From Candidatus Moranbacteria bacterium RIFCSPHIGHO2_01_FULL_55_24 (GTDB lineage Bacteria; Patescibacteria; Paceibacteria; Moranbacterales; UBA1568): a stretch of 64,000 nt of DNA. Each line of letters begins with the position of its first letter. The first letter of the stretch is position 1. Under the pieces are notes generated by a model. The model had not been told where the DNA came from and ran no database searches. It was given only the letters and a program-made list of their open reading frames with translations. Where the stretch lies: NCBI GenBank assembly GCA_001786575.1, contig MFRW01000002.1, forward strand, positions 16,034 through 80,033. Direction: 5' to 3'. Positions 14,599 to 21,565 of this stretch are shown piece after piece. The translations under genes and the position numbers were made by a program.

Positions 14599-15897
14599 AT
14601 GAGGCAAATTTTCATACGTCTGGCGAAAAACTCCTTTATTCGGAACAGCTTCGTGCTCTTTGCGGGCACGATGATCGTGAACGTCTTGAACTACGTGTTT
14701 CACCTGGTGGTGGGTCGCATGGTAGAGCCGGCGGCGTACGGGGAAATCGAGTCGCTTATCTCGCTTCTGGCGATTATTTCCGTGCCGGCTGCTACGCTGA
14801 CGCTCATCGCCACCAAATACGCGGCCAATATGAAGGCAGGCCAGGATACGCGCGGGGTGCGCATCCTCTCGCGTTACCTCAACCGCAAGCTTTTCTTTTA
14901 CGGATTGCCCCTGCTCGTGCTCGCGTTCTGCCTGACTCCTCTGGTGAAGCGCTTTCTCAATATCGGGAGCAATCTCCCGATCCTCTACCTGTGGGGAGTG
15001 ATGGCGCTTTCTTTCCTAAGCGCGGTGACGGCCGGGATCCTCACGGGATGGCAGAAATTTTTCCATACCAATATCTCCGGAGTGCTTTCTACGATCCTGA
15101 AGCTCGGAGCTGCTTTCTTGTTCATCCGCTGGGGGTTCGGGGTGAGCGGAGTGATCGGAAGCTATGCTCTGGCGATACTTTTCGGATATCTCATCTCCCT
15201 CTTTTTTCTCCGGCGCTTCTTTTATCAAGACGCTTCTCCGGAGGATAAGTCCGTGGAACCGCACTTCCCTTCGCTCAAGGGGTACGTACTCCCGGCTTTC
15301 TACGGGACGCTCGCTGTTGCGATTCTCGGAAATGCGGATATGATCTTCGCCAAGCATCACCTGGGGGCAGAGGCATCCGGAGAGTACGGAGCGCTCTTCA
15401 TAGTAGCGAAAACGATCTTCTTCGTCACCGGCGTGCTGACCACGGTGCTTTTCGCGATGTCGGCGGAAGAGAGCGCGAGCGAAAAAAGAGCGACGTACAC
15501 CTTCCGGATCGCGGCAGGACTCACCTGTCTTACGGCTCTCGTCTCGGTATTCTTTTTCTCGCTTTTTCCGGGCTTGGTGATGGGGGTATTCTTCGGAGAG
15601 AAGTATCTGGCTGTAAGCCATCTTCTGGGATGGTTCGCGCTCGCGGCCGGGACATACTCGATTGCCAACCTGTTTCTCCAGTATCTCCTCTCGCTCCATA
15701 AGACTCGCATAGCCTCGCTCTTTTTGGCTCTTTCCGGCCTAGAAATAGCCGCTTTGTTTTTCTTCGGAGAGGGCTTGTATGCTATAATCGGGATAACAAT
15801 CGGGACACAGATGCTTGCCGCTCTCCTGGGCCTCTTTTTCGTGCTGAAGGAAAACCATCATGCCAAAGCTGATTTCTATCGTCATCCCAGTCTATAA
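14599..15897 (+). CDS. Oligosaccharide flippase family protein (Wzx-like)
   Basis: A polytopic protein of about 432 residues with roughly 12-14 hydrophobic segments. The MATE/Wzx-type N-terminus (NSFVLFAGTMIVNVLNYVF, then GRMVEPAAYGEIESL) matches exporters that flip lipid-linked sugars across the cytoplasmic membrane. I chose the ATG at 14599; a TTG at 14575 would add eight mostly basic residues, and neither has a good Shine-Dalgarno. Its end overlaps the next gene by 38 bases, which indicates coupled translation with the GT2 downstream. A second, separate flippase of the same superfamily lies at 58761-60227 on the other strand. Confidence 0.88.
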   Translation: MRQIFIRLAKNSFIRNSFVLFAGTMIVNVLNYVFHLVVGRMVEPAAYGEIESLISLLAIISVPAATLTLIATKYAANMKAGQDTRGVRILSRYLNRKLFFYGLPLLVLAFCLTPLVKRFLNIGSNLPILYLWGVMALSFLSAVTAGILTGWQKFFHTNISGVLSTILKLGAAFLFIRWGFGVSGVIGSYALAILFGYLISLFFLRRFFYQDASPEDKSVEPHFPSLKGYVLPAFYGTLAVAILGNADMIFAKHHLGAEASGEYGALFIVAKTIFFVTGVLTTVLFAMSAEESASEKRATYTFRIAAGLTCLTALVSVFFFSLFPGLVMGVFFGEKYLAVSHLLGWFALAAGTYSIANLFLQYLLSLHKTRIASLFLALSGLEIAALFFFGEGLYAIIGITIGTQMLAALLGLFFVLKENHHAKADFYRHPSL

Positions 15898-16813
15898 CGA
15901 GGAGAAGAATGTCCCTGCGGTAGCAGGGGCGCTTCGCGATGTCTTGGCCGGTTTGTCGTACGACTATGAGATCATTTTCGTAAACGACGGCAGCCGCGAT
16001 AACAGTCTGCCGGAAATCTGCCGCTTGTCGCAGAATGACGCGCGGATCAAAGGCATCGACTTTTCCCGGAATTTCGGCAAGGAAGCGGCCACATCGGCCG
16101 GCTGCCATGCGGCGGCAGGGGATGCGGTCATCACCATGGATGCCGATCTCCAGCACCCGCCGGCCTTGATCCCGGAGCTCATCAGGCACTGGGAGGACGG
16201 CGCGGAAGTCGTCTATACCGTCCGCAAGAAGACGAAAGGCATCAACATAATGAAAAAGATTACTTCCAGCCTGTATTACTGGATGTTCAAGAAGATGTCC
16301 TCGGTGGCGACGGAACCGCGTTCGACGGACTTCCGCCTCATGGACAAGAAAGTGATCGAGATGTTCCGGCGCCTGCCGGAGCGCGGGCGCATGTTCCGCG
16401 GCCTGATCGATTGGATGGGATTCAAGCGCCAGCGGGTAGAGTTCGATGCGAATGAGAGGCTCCACGGGAAAGCCGGATACTCGTACCAGAAGCTCTTCCG
16501 CCTGGCTATGAACAGCTTCACGTCCTTTTCCCTTCTGCCCCTGAAGCTGGCCGGTTATCTGGGGCTACTTATTACCTTTTTCAGCGGATTGCTCCTCTTG
16601 ATAATGTTAGCGGCACGCTGGGGATTTAATCCTCATCTTTTTACTCCGCTTTCAGTACTAGCGACAATAAATATTTTCTTGGTAGGCATCGTTCTCATCT
16701 CTCTCGGTTTCATCGCGCTCTATATCGCCCGTATCCACGACGAAGTGATCGACCGCCCGCTCTATATCGTAAGAGAAAAGATCAATCTGGATAACGGGAT
16801 GAAAGGGGAATAA
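15860..16813 (+). CDS. GT2 glycosyltransferase with two C-terminal membrane helices (GtrB/ArnC-like)
   Basis: These enzymes transfer a sugar from a nucleotide donor to polyprenyl phosphate on the inner membrane face. The 317-residue protein has the GT2 fold with IPVYNEEKN, FVNDGSRD, the DXD-type motif MDADLQHPP and TDFRLMDK. Two hydrophobic segments follow at about residues 230-255 and 262-290, and a short cytoplasmic tail ends it. This arrangement is that of polyprenyl-phosphate-sugar synthases (GtrB, ArnC, DPM1-related). Its product could feed the GT-C enzymes at 33.3, 45.1 and 52.9-58.7 kb. A paralogue with the same layout lies at 47732-48673. It overlaps the flippase gene by 38 bases. Confidence 0.9.
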   Translation: MPKLISIVIPVYNEEKNVPAVAGALRDVLAGLSYDYEIIFVNDGSRDNSLPEICRLSQNDARIKGIDFSRNFGKEAATSAGCHAAAGDAVITMDADLQHPPALIPELIRHWEDGAEVVYTVRKKTKGINIMKKITSSLYYWMFKKMSSVATEPRSTDFRLMDKKVIEMFRRLPERGRMFRGLIDWMGFKRQRVEFDANERLHGKAGYSYQKLFRLAMNSFTSFSLLPLKLAGYLGLLITFFSGLLLLIMLAARWGFNPHLFTPLSVLATINIFLVGIVLISLGFIALYIARIHDEVIDRPLYIVREKINLDNGMKGE

Positions 16814-16830
16814 TAATCTTTAGATACTTT

Positions 16831-17787
16831 ATGATGGAAAAGAAGAAAATTCTTGTAACTGGCGGCGCTGGTTTTATCGGGTCGCATCTCTGCCGCAGGC
16901 TTTTGGACGAAGGGCACGAAGTGCTCTGCGTGGACAACTTCTTCACCGGGAACAAGGACAATATCCTGGACCTCCTCTCGAACCCTCGCTTCGAATTTCT
17001 CCGGCATGACGTCACCTTCCCGCTCTATGTCGAAGTAGACCAGATCTACAACCTGGCTTGCCCGGCCTCGCCGATCCATTATCAGTTCGACCCGGTGCAG
17101 ACTACCAAAACTTCGGTGCACGGCGCCATCAATATGCTGGGTCTGGCCAAGCGCACCAAGGCCAAGATTCTCCAGGCTTCGACGAGCGAGGTCTACGGCG
17201 ATCCGGAAATGCACCCGCAGAGAGAGGACTACTGGGGCCACGTTAATCCGATCGGCTTCCGTTCCTGCTACGATGAGGGCAAACGCTGCGCGGAGACGCT
17301 CTTCTTCGACTACTACCGCCAGCACAAGCTCGATATCCGCGTCATCCGTATCTTCAATACCTACGGGCCGAACATGCATCCTGCTGACGGGCGGGTGGTA
17401 TCGAACTTTATCGTCCAAGCGCTTAGGAATAAAGATATCACCATCTATGGGGATGGCTCGCAGACGCGAAGCTTCCAGTATGTGGACGATCTGATCGATG
17501 GCATGATCCTCATGATGAACAACAAGGATGGCTTCATCGGGCCGGTGAATATGGGAAATCCGGGGGAATTCACCATCAAAGAATTAGCCGAAAAGGTGCT
17601 CCACATGCTTCCTGACAGCACGAGCAAGATCGTGTACAAGGATCTGCCGCATGATGACCCCAAGCAGCGTCAGCCGGACATCTCTCTTGCCAAGGAGAAG
17701 CTCGTGGGATGGGAGCCGAAAGTCGGGCTCGATGAGGGGCTTGAGAAGACAATCGATTACTTCAAACACAGCCTCTCGCTCATGTAA
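16831..17787 (+). CDS. uxs: UDP-glucuronate decarboxylase (UDP-xylose synthase)
   Basis: Converts UDP-glucuronate to UDP-xylose with bound NAD+. The 318-residue extended SDR protein has the NAD loop GGAGFIGSHL, the D-N-FFTG motif (VDNFFTGNKDNI), the substrate region NLACPASPIHYQ and the catalytic STSEVYGDPE with YDEGK (Tyr-x3-Lys). HVNPIGFRSCYDEGKR is typical of UXS proteins. A second ATG at the next codon is possible. The substrate can come from the UDP-glucose dehydrogenase encoded at 48701-50008. It follows the GT2 gene by 17 bases. Confidence 0.94.
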   Translation: MMEKKKILVTGGAGFIGSHLCRRLLDEGHEVLCVDNFFTGNKDNILDLLSNPRFEFLRHDVTFPLYVEVDQIYNLACPASPIHYQFDPVQTTKTSVHGAINMLGLAKRTKAKILQASTSEVYGDPEMHPQREDYWGHVNPIGFRSCYDEGKRCAETLFFDYYRQHKLDIRVIRIFNTYGPNMHPADGRVVSNFIVQALRNKDITIYGDGSQTRSFQYVDDLIDGMILMMNNKDGFIGPVNMGNPGEFTIKELAEKVLHMLPDSTSKIVYKDLPHDDPKQRQPDISLAKEKLVGWEPKVGLDEGLEKTIDYFKHSLSLM

Positions 17788-17824
17788 GAAGGGTGGCCGA
17801 AGCTAAACCGTTCCTCGTTCTATT

Positions 17825-18511
17825 ATGAAAGCCATTATTCTCGCGGCCGGGATAGGAAATCGAATGATGCCGCTTACTGAAAAAATTCCTAAGCCGATGC
17901 TGCGGTTATCCGGCAAGCCTTTGCTCGAACATATTCTTGAGTATCTTCCCCAGGAGATAGACGAAATTATCATGGTAGTGGGGTACAAGAAAGAAGTGAT
18001 ACAAGATTACTTCAAGGAGTCTTTTCAAGGAAGAAAGATAACCTATCTTGTGCAAGAGAATCCCGCAGGGACTTTTGATGCGCTAAGTCTCTCTCGTCCG
18101 TACCTGGAAGATGGCGAGCGTTTTCTGCTTACTTTCGGGGATGATATCTATGATAGAGAAAGTGTGGCGCGGTGCCTGCGTCACTCGTACGCTTTCCTCA
18201 TCGGCGAGGTAGCTGATCCTCGGCGCTACGGTGTGGTTGTGTTCAATGAGGACGGGGAGACGATTCAAGAAATAGAGGAGAAGCCGGCGCATCCAAAGTC
18301 AAACTTTGTTGCGCCCGGGGTGTACATAGTAGATACGAGTATCTTTGATTATGCTCCTGATGCCCAGCTCTCCCAGGAGCATTACCTGACGAATATGTTC
18401 AATCAGTTCGTAAAAGAGAACAGAGTTTTTGTAGAAAAAGTGGGTTTTTGGCTCACATTTGCTTATCCGGAGGATCTCGAGAAAGCTGAAGAATTACTGA
18501 AGCGACGCTAG
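17825..18511 (+). CDS. Sugar-phosphate nucleotidyltransferase
   Basis: The 228-residue protein is a nucleotidyl-transferase domain of the RmlA/GalU/ManC type, without an added C-terminal hexapeptide or cupin domain. The N-terminal loop is LAAGIGNRMMPLTEKIPKP: the usual GxGxR signature with the distal PKP lysine. Other family segments are VGYKKEVIQDYF, LLTFGDDIYD and EKPAHPKSNFVAPGVY. The specific sugar cannot be read from the sequence; glucose-1-P or mannose-1-P with UTP, dTTP or GTP are candidates. GDP-mannose would supply the Gmd at 25.3 kb. Base composition drops noticeably from this gene on compared with uxs. Confidence 0.85.
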   Translation: MKAIILAAGIGNRMMPLTEKIPKPMLRLSGKPLLEHILEYLPQEIDEIIMVVGYKKEVIQDYFKESFQGRKITYLVQENPAGTFDALSLSRPYLEDGERFLLTFGDDIYDRESVARCLRHSYAFLIGEVADPRRYGVVVFNEDGETIQEIEEKPAHPKSNFVAPGVYIVDTSIFDYAPDAQLSQEHYLTNMFNQFVKENRVFVEKVGFWLTFAYPEDLEKAEELLKRR

Positions 18512-18552
18512 AATCAGCGTTGTTTGGCCGGTGTTGATGCTGATATTCTTTC

Positions 18553-18581
18553 TTGACATAAATGAAATTATATAGTATAAT
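18553..18581 (+). promoter_or_regulatory. Perfect consensus promoter of the Nudix gene
   Basis: TTGACA (18553-18558), 17 bases, TATAAT (18576-18581), followed by a T-rich start region. Confidence 0.92.
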
Positions 18582-18588
18582 TTTTTTT

Positions 18589-18622
18589 CTAGTAATAGCG
18601 CTAGAAAGCTAGCGAATGCTAG
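18589..18622 (+). promoter_or_regulatory. CTAG-rich hairpin in the Nudix leader
   Basis: Four CTAG tetramers occur within 34 bases. The inner pair forms a perfect hairpin, CGCTAG (18599-18604), AAAG loop, CTAGCG (18609-18614), and the outer CTAG copies can pair around it. It sits at the start of the transcript, between promoter and Shine-Dalgarno, so it may be an operator or a 5' RNA structure. Confidence 0.45.
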
Positions 18623-18661
18623 TGTTTAGTTCTTAAAAACATCCGAATCAAGGAGAAATCT

Positions 18662-19204
18662 ATGAGCGAACTGCTAGACGTATTGGACGAGCAAGGAATA
18701 CAGACTGGTGTCAGCGTCCAAAGGTCAGAAGTGCACAAGAACGGTCTCTGGCACGGGACGGTTCACATATATGTTTGCAGGATGATCGGTCAGAAGGTCG
18801 AAATCCTCGTCCACTTGAGGTCGGCTAGCAAGGATCTCTACCCGAATACGTGGGATCCGGTCTTAGGCGGCCATATCCAAGCTGGGAACACCCCAATTCA
18901 GACCGTCGAGGAAGAACTTAGTCAAGAAGTCGGGCTTTCTATATCTCCAGAGGACTTGATTGTCGGGCCGATAGTGAAAGCCGACAAGGGTTCAGATAAA
19001 GAGTTCAACCACATCTTTGTGTACCTGTTTCCTTCTGATGCATCTGTGTATTTCAAGGACAATGAAGTACAAGAGGTTCGGTGGATGGAACTCGATGAAG
19101 TATTGCGAGCTATCGAGACCGCTCCTACCGAATGGCGGCCGACATGCGATGAGTTCTTGGCCGCTTATCCGGCAGTGACTTCCTTGCTCAAAGCACATAG
19201 CTAG
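18662..19204 (+). CDS. Nudix hydrolase (YfcD/IPP-isomerase-like)
   Basis: Nudix enzymes cleave nucleoside diphosphates linked to another group. The 180-residue protein starts like the YfcD/IDI-type subgroup (RSEVHKNGLWHGTVHIYV) and has a Nudix box GGHIQAGNTPIQTVEEELSQEVGL aligned in positions 78-101 or so; against GGx5Ex7REUxEExGU the first Glu is Asn, the Arg is Glu, and one of the two metal-binding Glu of the EE pair is Gln. Metal binding may therefore be altered. The ATG has a strong Shine-Dalgarno (AAGGAGA). It is a one-gene unit with its own promoter and terminator, tail-to-tail with a 2H phosphoesterase. Substrate unknown. Confidence 0.88.
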   Translation: MSELLDVLDEQGIQTGVSVQRSEVHKNGLWHGTVHIYVCRMIGQKVEILVHLRSASKDLYPNTWDPVLGGHIQAGNTPIQTVEEELSQEVGLSISPEDLIVGPIVKADKGSDKEFNHIFVYLFPSDASVYFKDNEVQEVRWMELDEVLRAIETAPTEWRPTCDEFLAAYPAVTSLLKAHS

Positions 19205-19234
19205 GCCGACGGCGGCAAGATTACAGAGTACTAT

Positions 19235-19273
19235 AAAGACCACTGGCGAACTCGCTAGCGGTCTTTCTTTTTT
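19235..19273 (+). terminator. Intrinsic terminator after the Nudix gene
   Basis: AAAGACC (19235-19241) pairs with GGTCTTT (19260-19266), with additional pairing inside, followed by a run of six T. Confidence 0.88.
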
Positions 19274-19285
19274 ATCGTACTAATA

Positions 19286-19804
19286 TTACTGCTCGAGGAA
19301 AAAAGTCTCTAGTTTAGTCCATTGCTTCGTTTCTCCTTCTGTACGCCAGAGCTCGATTGTTTTTGCAAAGAAAACCGATTCTATTGATTCCAAAGCGGCC
19401 TGGAGTGACTGGATATCGTTTAATGCGAACTCTCCGTAGGCGATACTCAAGTGGGGGAAGTGCTCTTTTTCTGGCAATCCGAAATGTTGACGGCTCTCTT
19501 CGTAGATTTGCATAATTTCAGGAGTCTTTTTTACTTTCAGAAAGAGTGCCTGGAAATAGGTTTCGTAGGAATCAATGCCGCACGTCTGTATTTCTAGAGG
19601 TTTGAGGGTTTTTGAAAGTGTCTGTGTCTTCTCTCGGACATTTTTTTCAAGGTCTTGAATTCCGCCAAGCAAGGTAACATGAGGCTCAAATAGCGGTGTC
19701 TGGTATTTGAGTGCAATATCCTTTATTCGCTCGGAAAGAGCGAGGTATGCTTGGGAATCTGTATCTGGCACGAGCCAAAGCGAGTATCCTATTGCTTTTG
19801 ACAT
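19286..19804 (-). CDS. 2H phosphoesterase (cyclic phosphodiesterase-like)
   Basis: The 172-residue protein carries two HxT/S motifs that define the 2H superfamily: PHVTLLG (His42, Thr44) and PHLSIAYG (His118, Ser120). Members open cyclic phosphates such as ADP-ribose 1'',2''-cyclic phosphate or RNA 2',3'-cyclic phosphate; the spacing and the YSLWLVP start fit the cyclic-phosphodiesterase (CPDase) branch. It is the only minus-strand gene between 3.3 and 52.9 kb and converges on the Nudix gene with 81 bases between the stop codons. The ATG lies in the TATG context without a clear Shine-Dalgarno. Exact substrate is unknown. Confidence 0.85.
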   Translation of the reverse strand: MSKAIGYSLWLVPDTDSQAYLALSERIKDIALKYQTPLFEPHVTLLGGIQDLEKNVREKTQTLSKTLKPLEIQTCGIDSYETYFQALFLKVKKTPEIMQIYEESRQHFGLPEKEHFPHLSIAYGEFALNDIQSLQAALESIESVFFAKTIELWRTEGETKQWTKLETFFLEQ

Positions 19805-19835
19805 ACACTTTCTCTCTTAATAAAGCCTTAAATAC

Positions 19836-19844
19836 AGTATATCA
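19836..19844 (-). promoter_or_regulatory. Extended -10 promoter of the 2H phosphoesterase gene
   Basis: On the minus strand TGA-TATACT, about 32 bases before the start codon. It lies back-to-back with the cupin promoter at 19858-19886. Confidence 0.6.
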
Positions 19845-19857
19845 CCGACTACTTTGC

Positions 19858-19886
19858 TTGACATAATATACAATATGTGCTAGAAT
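19858..19886 (+). promoter_or_regulatory. Strong promoter of the cupin gene
   Basis: TTGACA (19858-19863), 17 bases, TAGAAT (19881-19886) with TGC before it. A leader of about 80 bases follows. Confidence 0.88.
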
Positions 19887-19973
19887 GTTATGTCGTTGTG
19901 TAATACATAGCGATAGAGTTCCTTTCAGCGATGAGAGGCACCGAAAGTACAGCACCTTAGCACGGAGGGTCTC

Positions 19974-20432
19974 ATGCCCAAACTTAGCGTGGAAGAAATG
20001 ACGCAATATGGCGTCGTGGTCGATGGCGAAGTGATGGACAACGGCGAGCAGCGCTTCCGCCTTATGTTGAATGGCAATGGGTACGTCTGGACACAGCCGT
20101 CGGCAGATCAGCCGCCAGCTTGGCAGAATGCCCACCTGCACAAGGGTGTGCTCGAGACGTACATCGTCCAGACTGGCAAGATAGCTGTCGCTTCCCTCTA
20201 CGAGGGAGAGCGTATGGTGAAGATCTACCATGCCGGCGATGTCGTCACGACGGAACTGAACGTTCCGCACAACGTGTACCTCTTTGCCGGCGCCGGCATC
20301 CATACGGTCAAGCACGGAACGCCGATCGGTAACCCCGAGAAGAGCGGTGCTGACTGGTACCCGGCAGATCCGGACTTCGATGTCTGGTCGAAATCTCTCA
20401 ACGAGGCGACGATTAACGAACTTGCTTCGTGA
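19974..20432 (+). CDS. Cupin-domain protein
   Basis: The 152-residue protein is a single small beta-barrel. The first cupin motif is visible as AHLHKGVLETYIVQTGK (His54, His56, Glu61), followed by a GD turn (HAGDVVTTE) and the second-motif histidine in VPHNVYLFAGAGIHTVKHG (His99). These residues can bind a metal, so it may be an isomerase, epimerase or dioxygenase-like enzyme, or a sugar-binding protein; the sequence does not decide. It has a good Shine-Dalgarno (GGAGG, 6 bases before ATG), its own promoter and a strong terminator. Its GC content is higher than that of its flanking intergenic DNA. Confidence 0.85.
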   Translation: MPKLSVEEMTQYGVVVDGEVMDNGEQRFRLMLNGNGYVWTQPSADQPPAWQNAHLHKGVLETYIVQTGKIAVASLYEGERMVKIYHAGDVVTTELNVPHNVYLFAGAGIHTVKHGTPIGNPEKSGADWYPADPDFDVWSKSLNEATINELAS

Positions 20433-20454
20433 TCAGAACCGGATTCGAAACTTC

Positions 20455-20476
20455 CCAGGTTTTGTTACAAACCTGG
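20455..20476 (+). repeat. Perfect hairpin after the cupin gene
   Basis: CCAGGTTT/AAACCTGG, 8-bp stem with a 6-base loop, 22 bases after the stop codon and immediately before the terminator hairpin. No T-run of its own; it may protect the 3' end of the mRNA. Confidence 0.5.
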
Positions 20477-20482
20477 ACCTTG

Positions 20483-20513
20483 AGCGCTGTGAAGAAATTC
20501 ACGGCGCTTTTTT
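20483..20513 (+). terminator. Intrinsic terminator after the cupin gene
   Basis: AGCGC-GTGAA pairs with TTCAC-GCGCT around GAAA, followed by TTTTTT. Confidence 0.92.
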
Positions 20514-20590
20514 CTTAAAAAAATCTCTCCTGACCTTAAGGATGGACCTACGATGTAGAACCAGTGTCTTTTCAGAAGACTATAATGAGC

Positions 20591-20619
20591 TTGACAAATC
20601 TGATAAAAAATGTTTTTAT
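20591..20619 (+). promoter_or_regulatory. Promoter of the unknown 248-residue gene
   Basis: TTGACA (20591-20596), 17 bases, then TTTTAT with TGT in front. The -35 is perfect, the -10 weak but extended. Confidence 0.6.
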
Positions 20620-20688
20620 GTAGTGTCTGGGTATAAGATTCAGACCCCGATATTTCGTCGGATGTTCTTTACAAGAGAGGAATTCATC

Positions 20689-21435
20689 ATGTGCTTCAAT
20701 GTGCTGAAAACCCTGATTTTTTCGATGGATCGTCTCCTCTATTATCCGCCGATCGAAGAGGAGATCGAATGGAACATGGAGCGGCTCTACCGCTTTCAGC
20801 AGCCGGAGACTATCACCGAAGAAGACGTCGTCAACAAGGTACTCCGTGGCTGGGCCAGGCCGGTCATGATCAAGAACTGCGGCCGTTTGATTTCTGTGTC
20901 TAGCGAACAGGGGGAGGGCAGCCGGATGATATTCAAAGACGGCAAGTTGCTCCGGGAATCAAGTCCCGAAGAACTCCGCAAGCAGGTTGAGGCCTTCGAG
21001 CAGCGGATGACCAGAGATACCCCGAAGCTTCGCCAAGAGTTCGAACACGCCGTAATCGACGGCAAACGCGTCGTCGAAGTCGGTGATATGGTTTGGTGGC
21101 AAAACACTGACCACACTCAACTTCTCGCCGCGTGTCGGCTGGAAGATGGTTCGTTCTTGGTACTTGGCTATGACGATGGTACGTTCGTCATTCCCAAGCC
21201 CAGCAGGCACTCATGGGTGCTTAGTGGACTCGAGGTATTGCCGAAGCTTGAACTTGATGATGGGAAAATCAACATCCATTTCGGGGAAGAACATTACCTC
21301 ATGGCTGCGTACAGCTATGACGAAAACGATGGTCGACACAAGTGGATGTATGTCGGCACCGGTTATAGCGGGGATGCTGCTCTCGAGGCATTTGCCAAGC
21401 ATGGCATGAGTTTTCATGCCGAAAGTGACGAGTAG
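20689..21435 (+). CDS. Hypothetical protein, 248 residues
   Basis: I do not recognise this protein. The open frame begins far upstream inside the cupin gene, but the ATG at 20689 has a Shine-Dalgarno (AGAGAGG), follows a promoter, and gives a coherent composition. The N-terminal third contains MCFNVLKTLIF and a helical stretch (EEEIEWNMERLYRFQQPE), the middle is charged and helical (residues about 85-130), and the C-terminal half looks like a beta-rich domain with repeated aromatic/Asp-Gly turns (VGDMVWWQNTDHTQ, LEDGSFLVLGYDDGTFVIP, YDENDGRHKWMYVGTGYSG). No signal peptide or membrane segment is clear. It is a monocistronic unit with its own terminator, in a series of such units. Confidence 0.75.
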   Translation: MCFNVLKTLIFSMDRLLYYPPIEEEIEWNMERLYRFQQPETITEEDVVNKVLRGWARPVMIKNCGRLISVSSEQGEGSRMIFKDGKLLRESSPEELRKQVEAFEQRMTRDTPKLRQEFEHAVIDGKRVVEVGDMVWWQNTDHTQLLAACRLEDGSFLVLGYDDGTFVIPKPSRHSWVLSGLEVLPKLELDDGKINIHFGEEHYLMAAYSYDENDGRHKWMYVGTGYSGDAALEAFAKHGMSFHAESDE

Positions 21436-21461
21436 AGGCAGTTTATCGGAGTTGAATTGAC

Positions 21462-21494
21462 AAGGCGTTTCCCTACAGGGGAGACGCCTTTTTC
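21462..21494 (+). terminator. Intrinsic terminator after the 248-residue gene
   Basis: AAGGCGT-TCCC pairs with GGGA-ACGCCTT around a short loop, followed by TTTTTC. Confidence 0.93.
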
Positions 21495-21527
21495 TTTTAC
21501 CGGCGCCTTTTCCGGGCAGGGAGGATT

Positions 21528-21536
21528 TGCTATACT
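21528..21536 (+). promoter_or_regulatory. Extended -10 promoter of the 21566 GT2 gene
   Basis: TGC-TATACT, identical to the trxA element, 29 bases before the start codon. Confidence 0.65.
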
Positions 21537-21565
21537 GCGGGCAATGGAGTTCCCATACTATTTTT

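Noticed and set aside
20284..20688. The N-terminal extension of the 248-residue protein into the cupin gene
   Set aside because: This part overlaps the cupin stop, a terminator and a promoter and looks non-coding; the ATG at 20689 has an SD.
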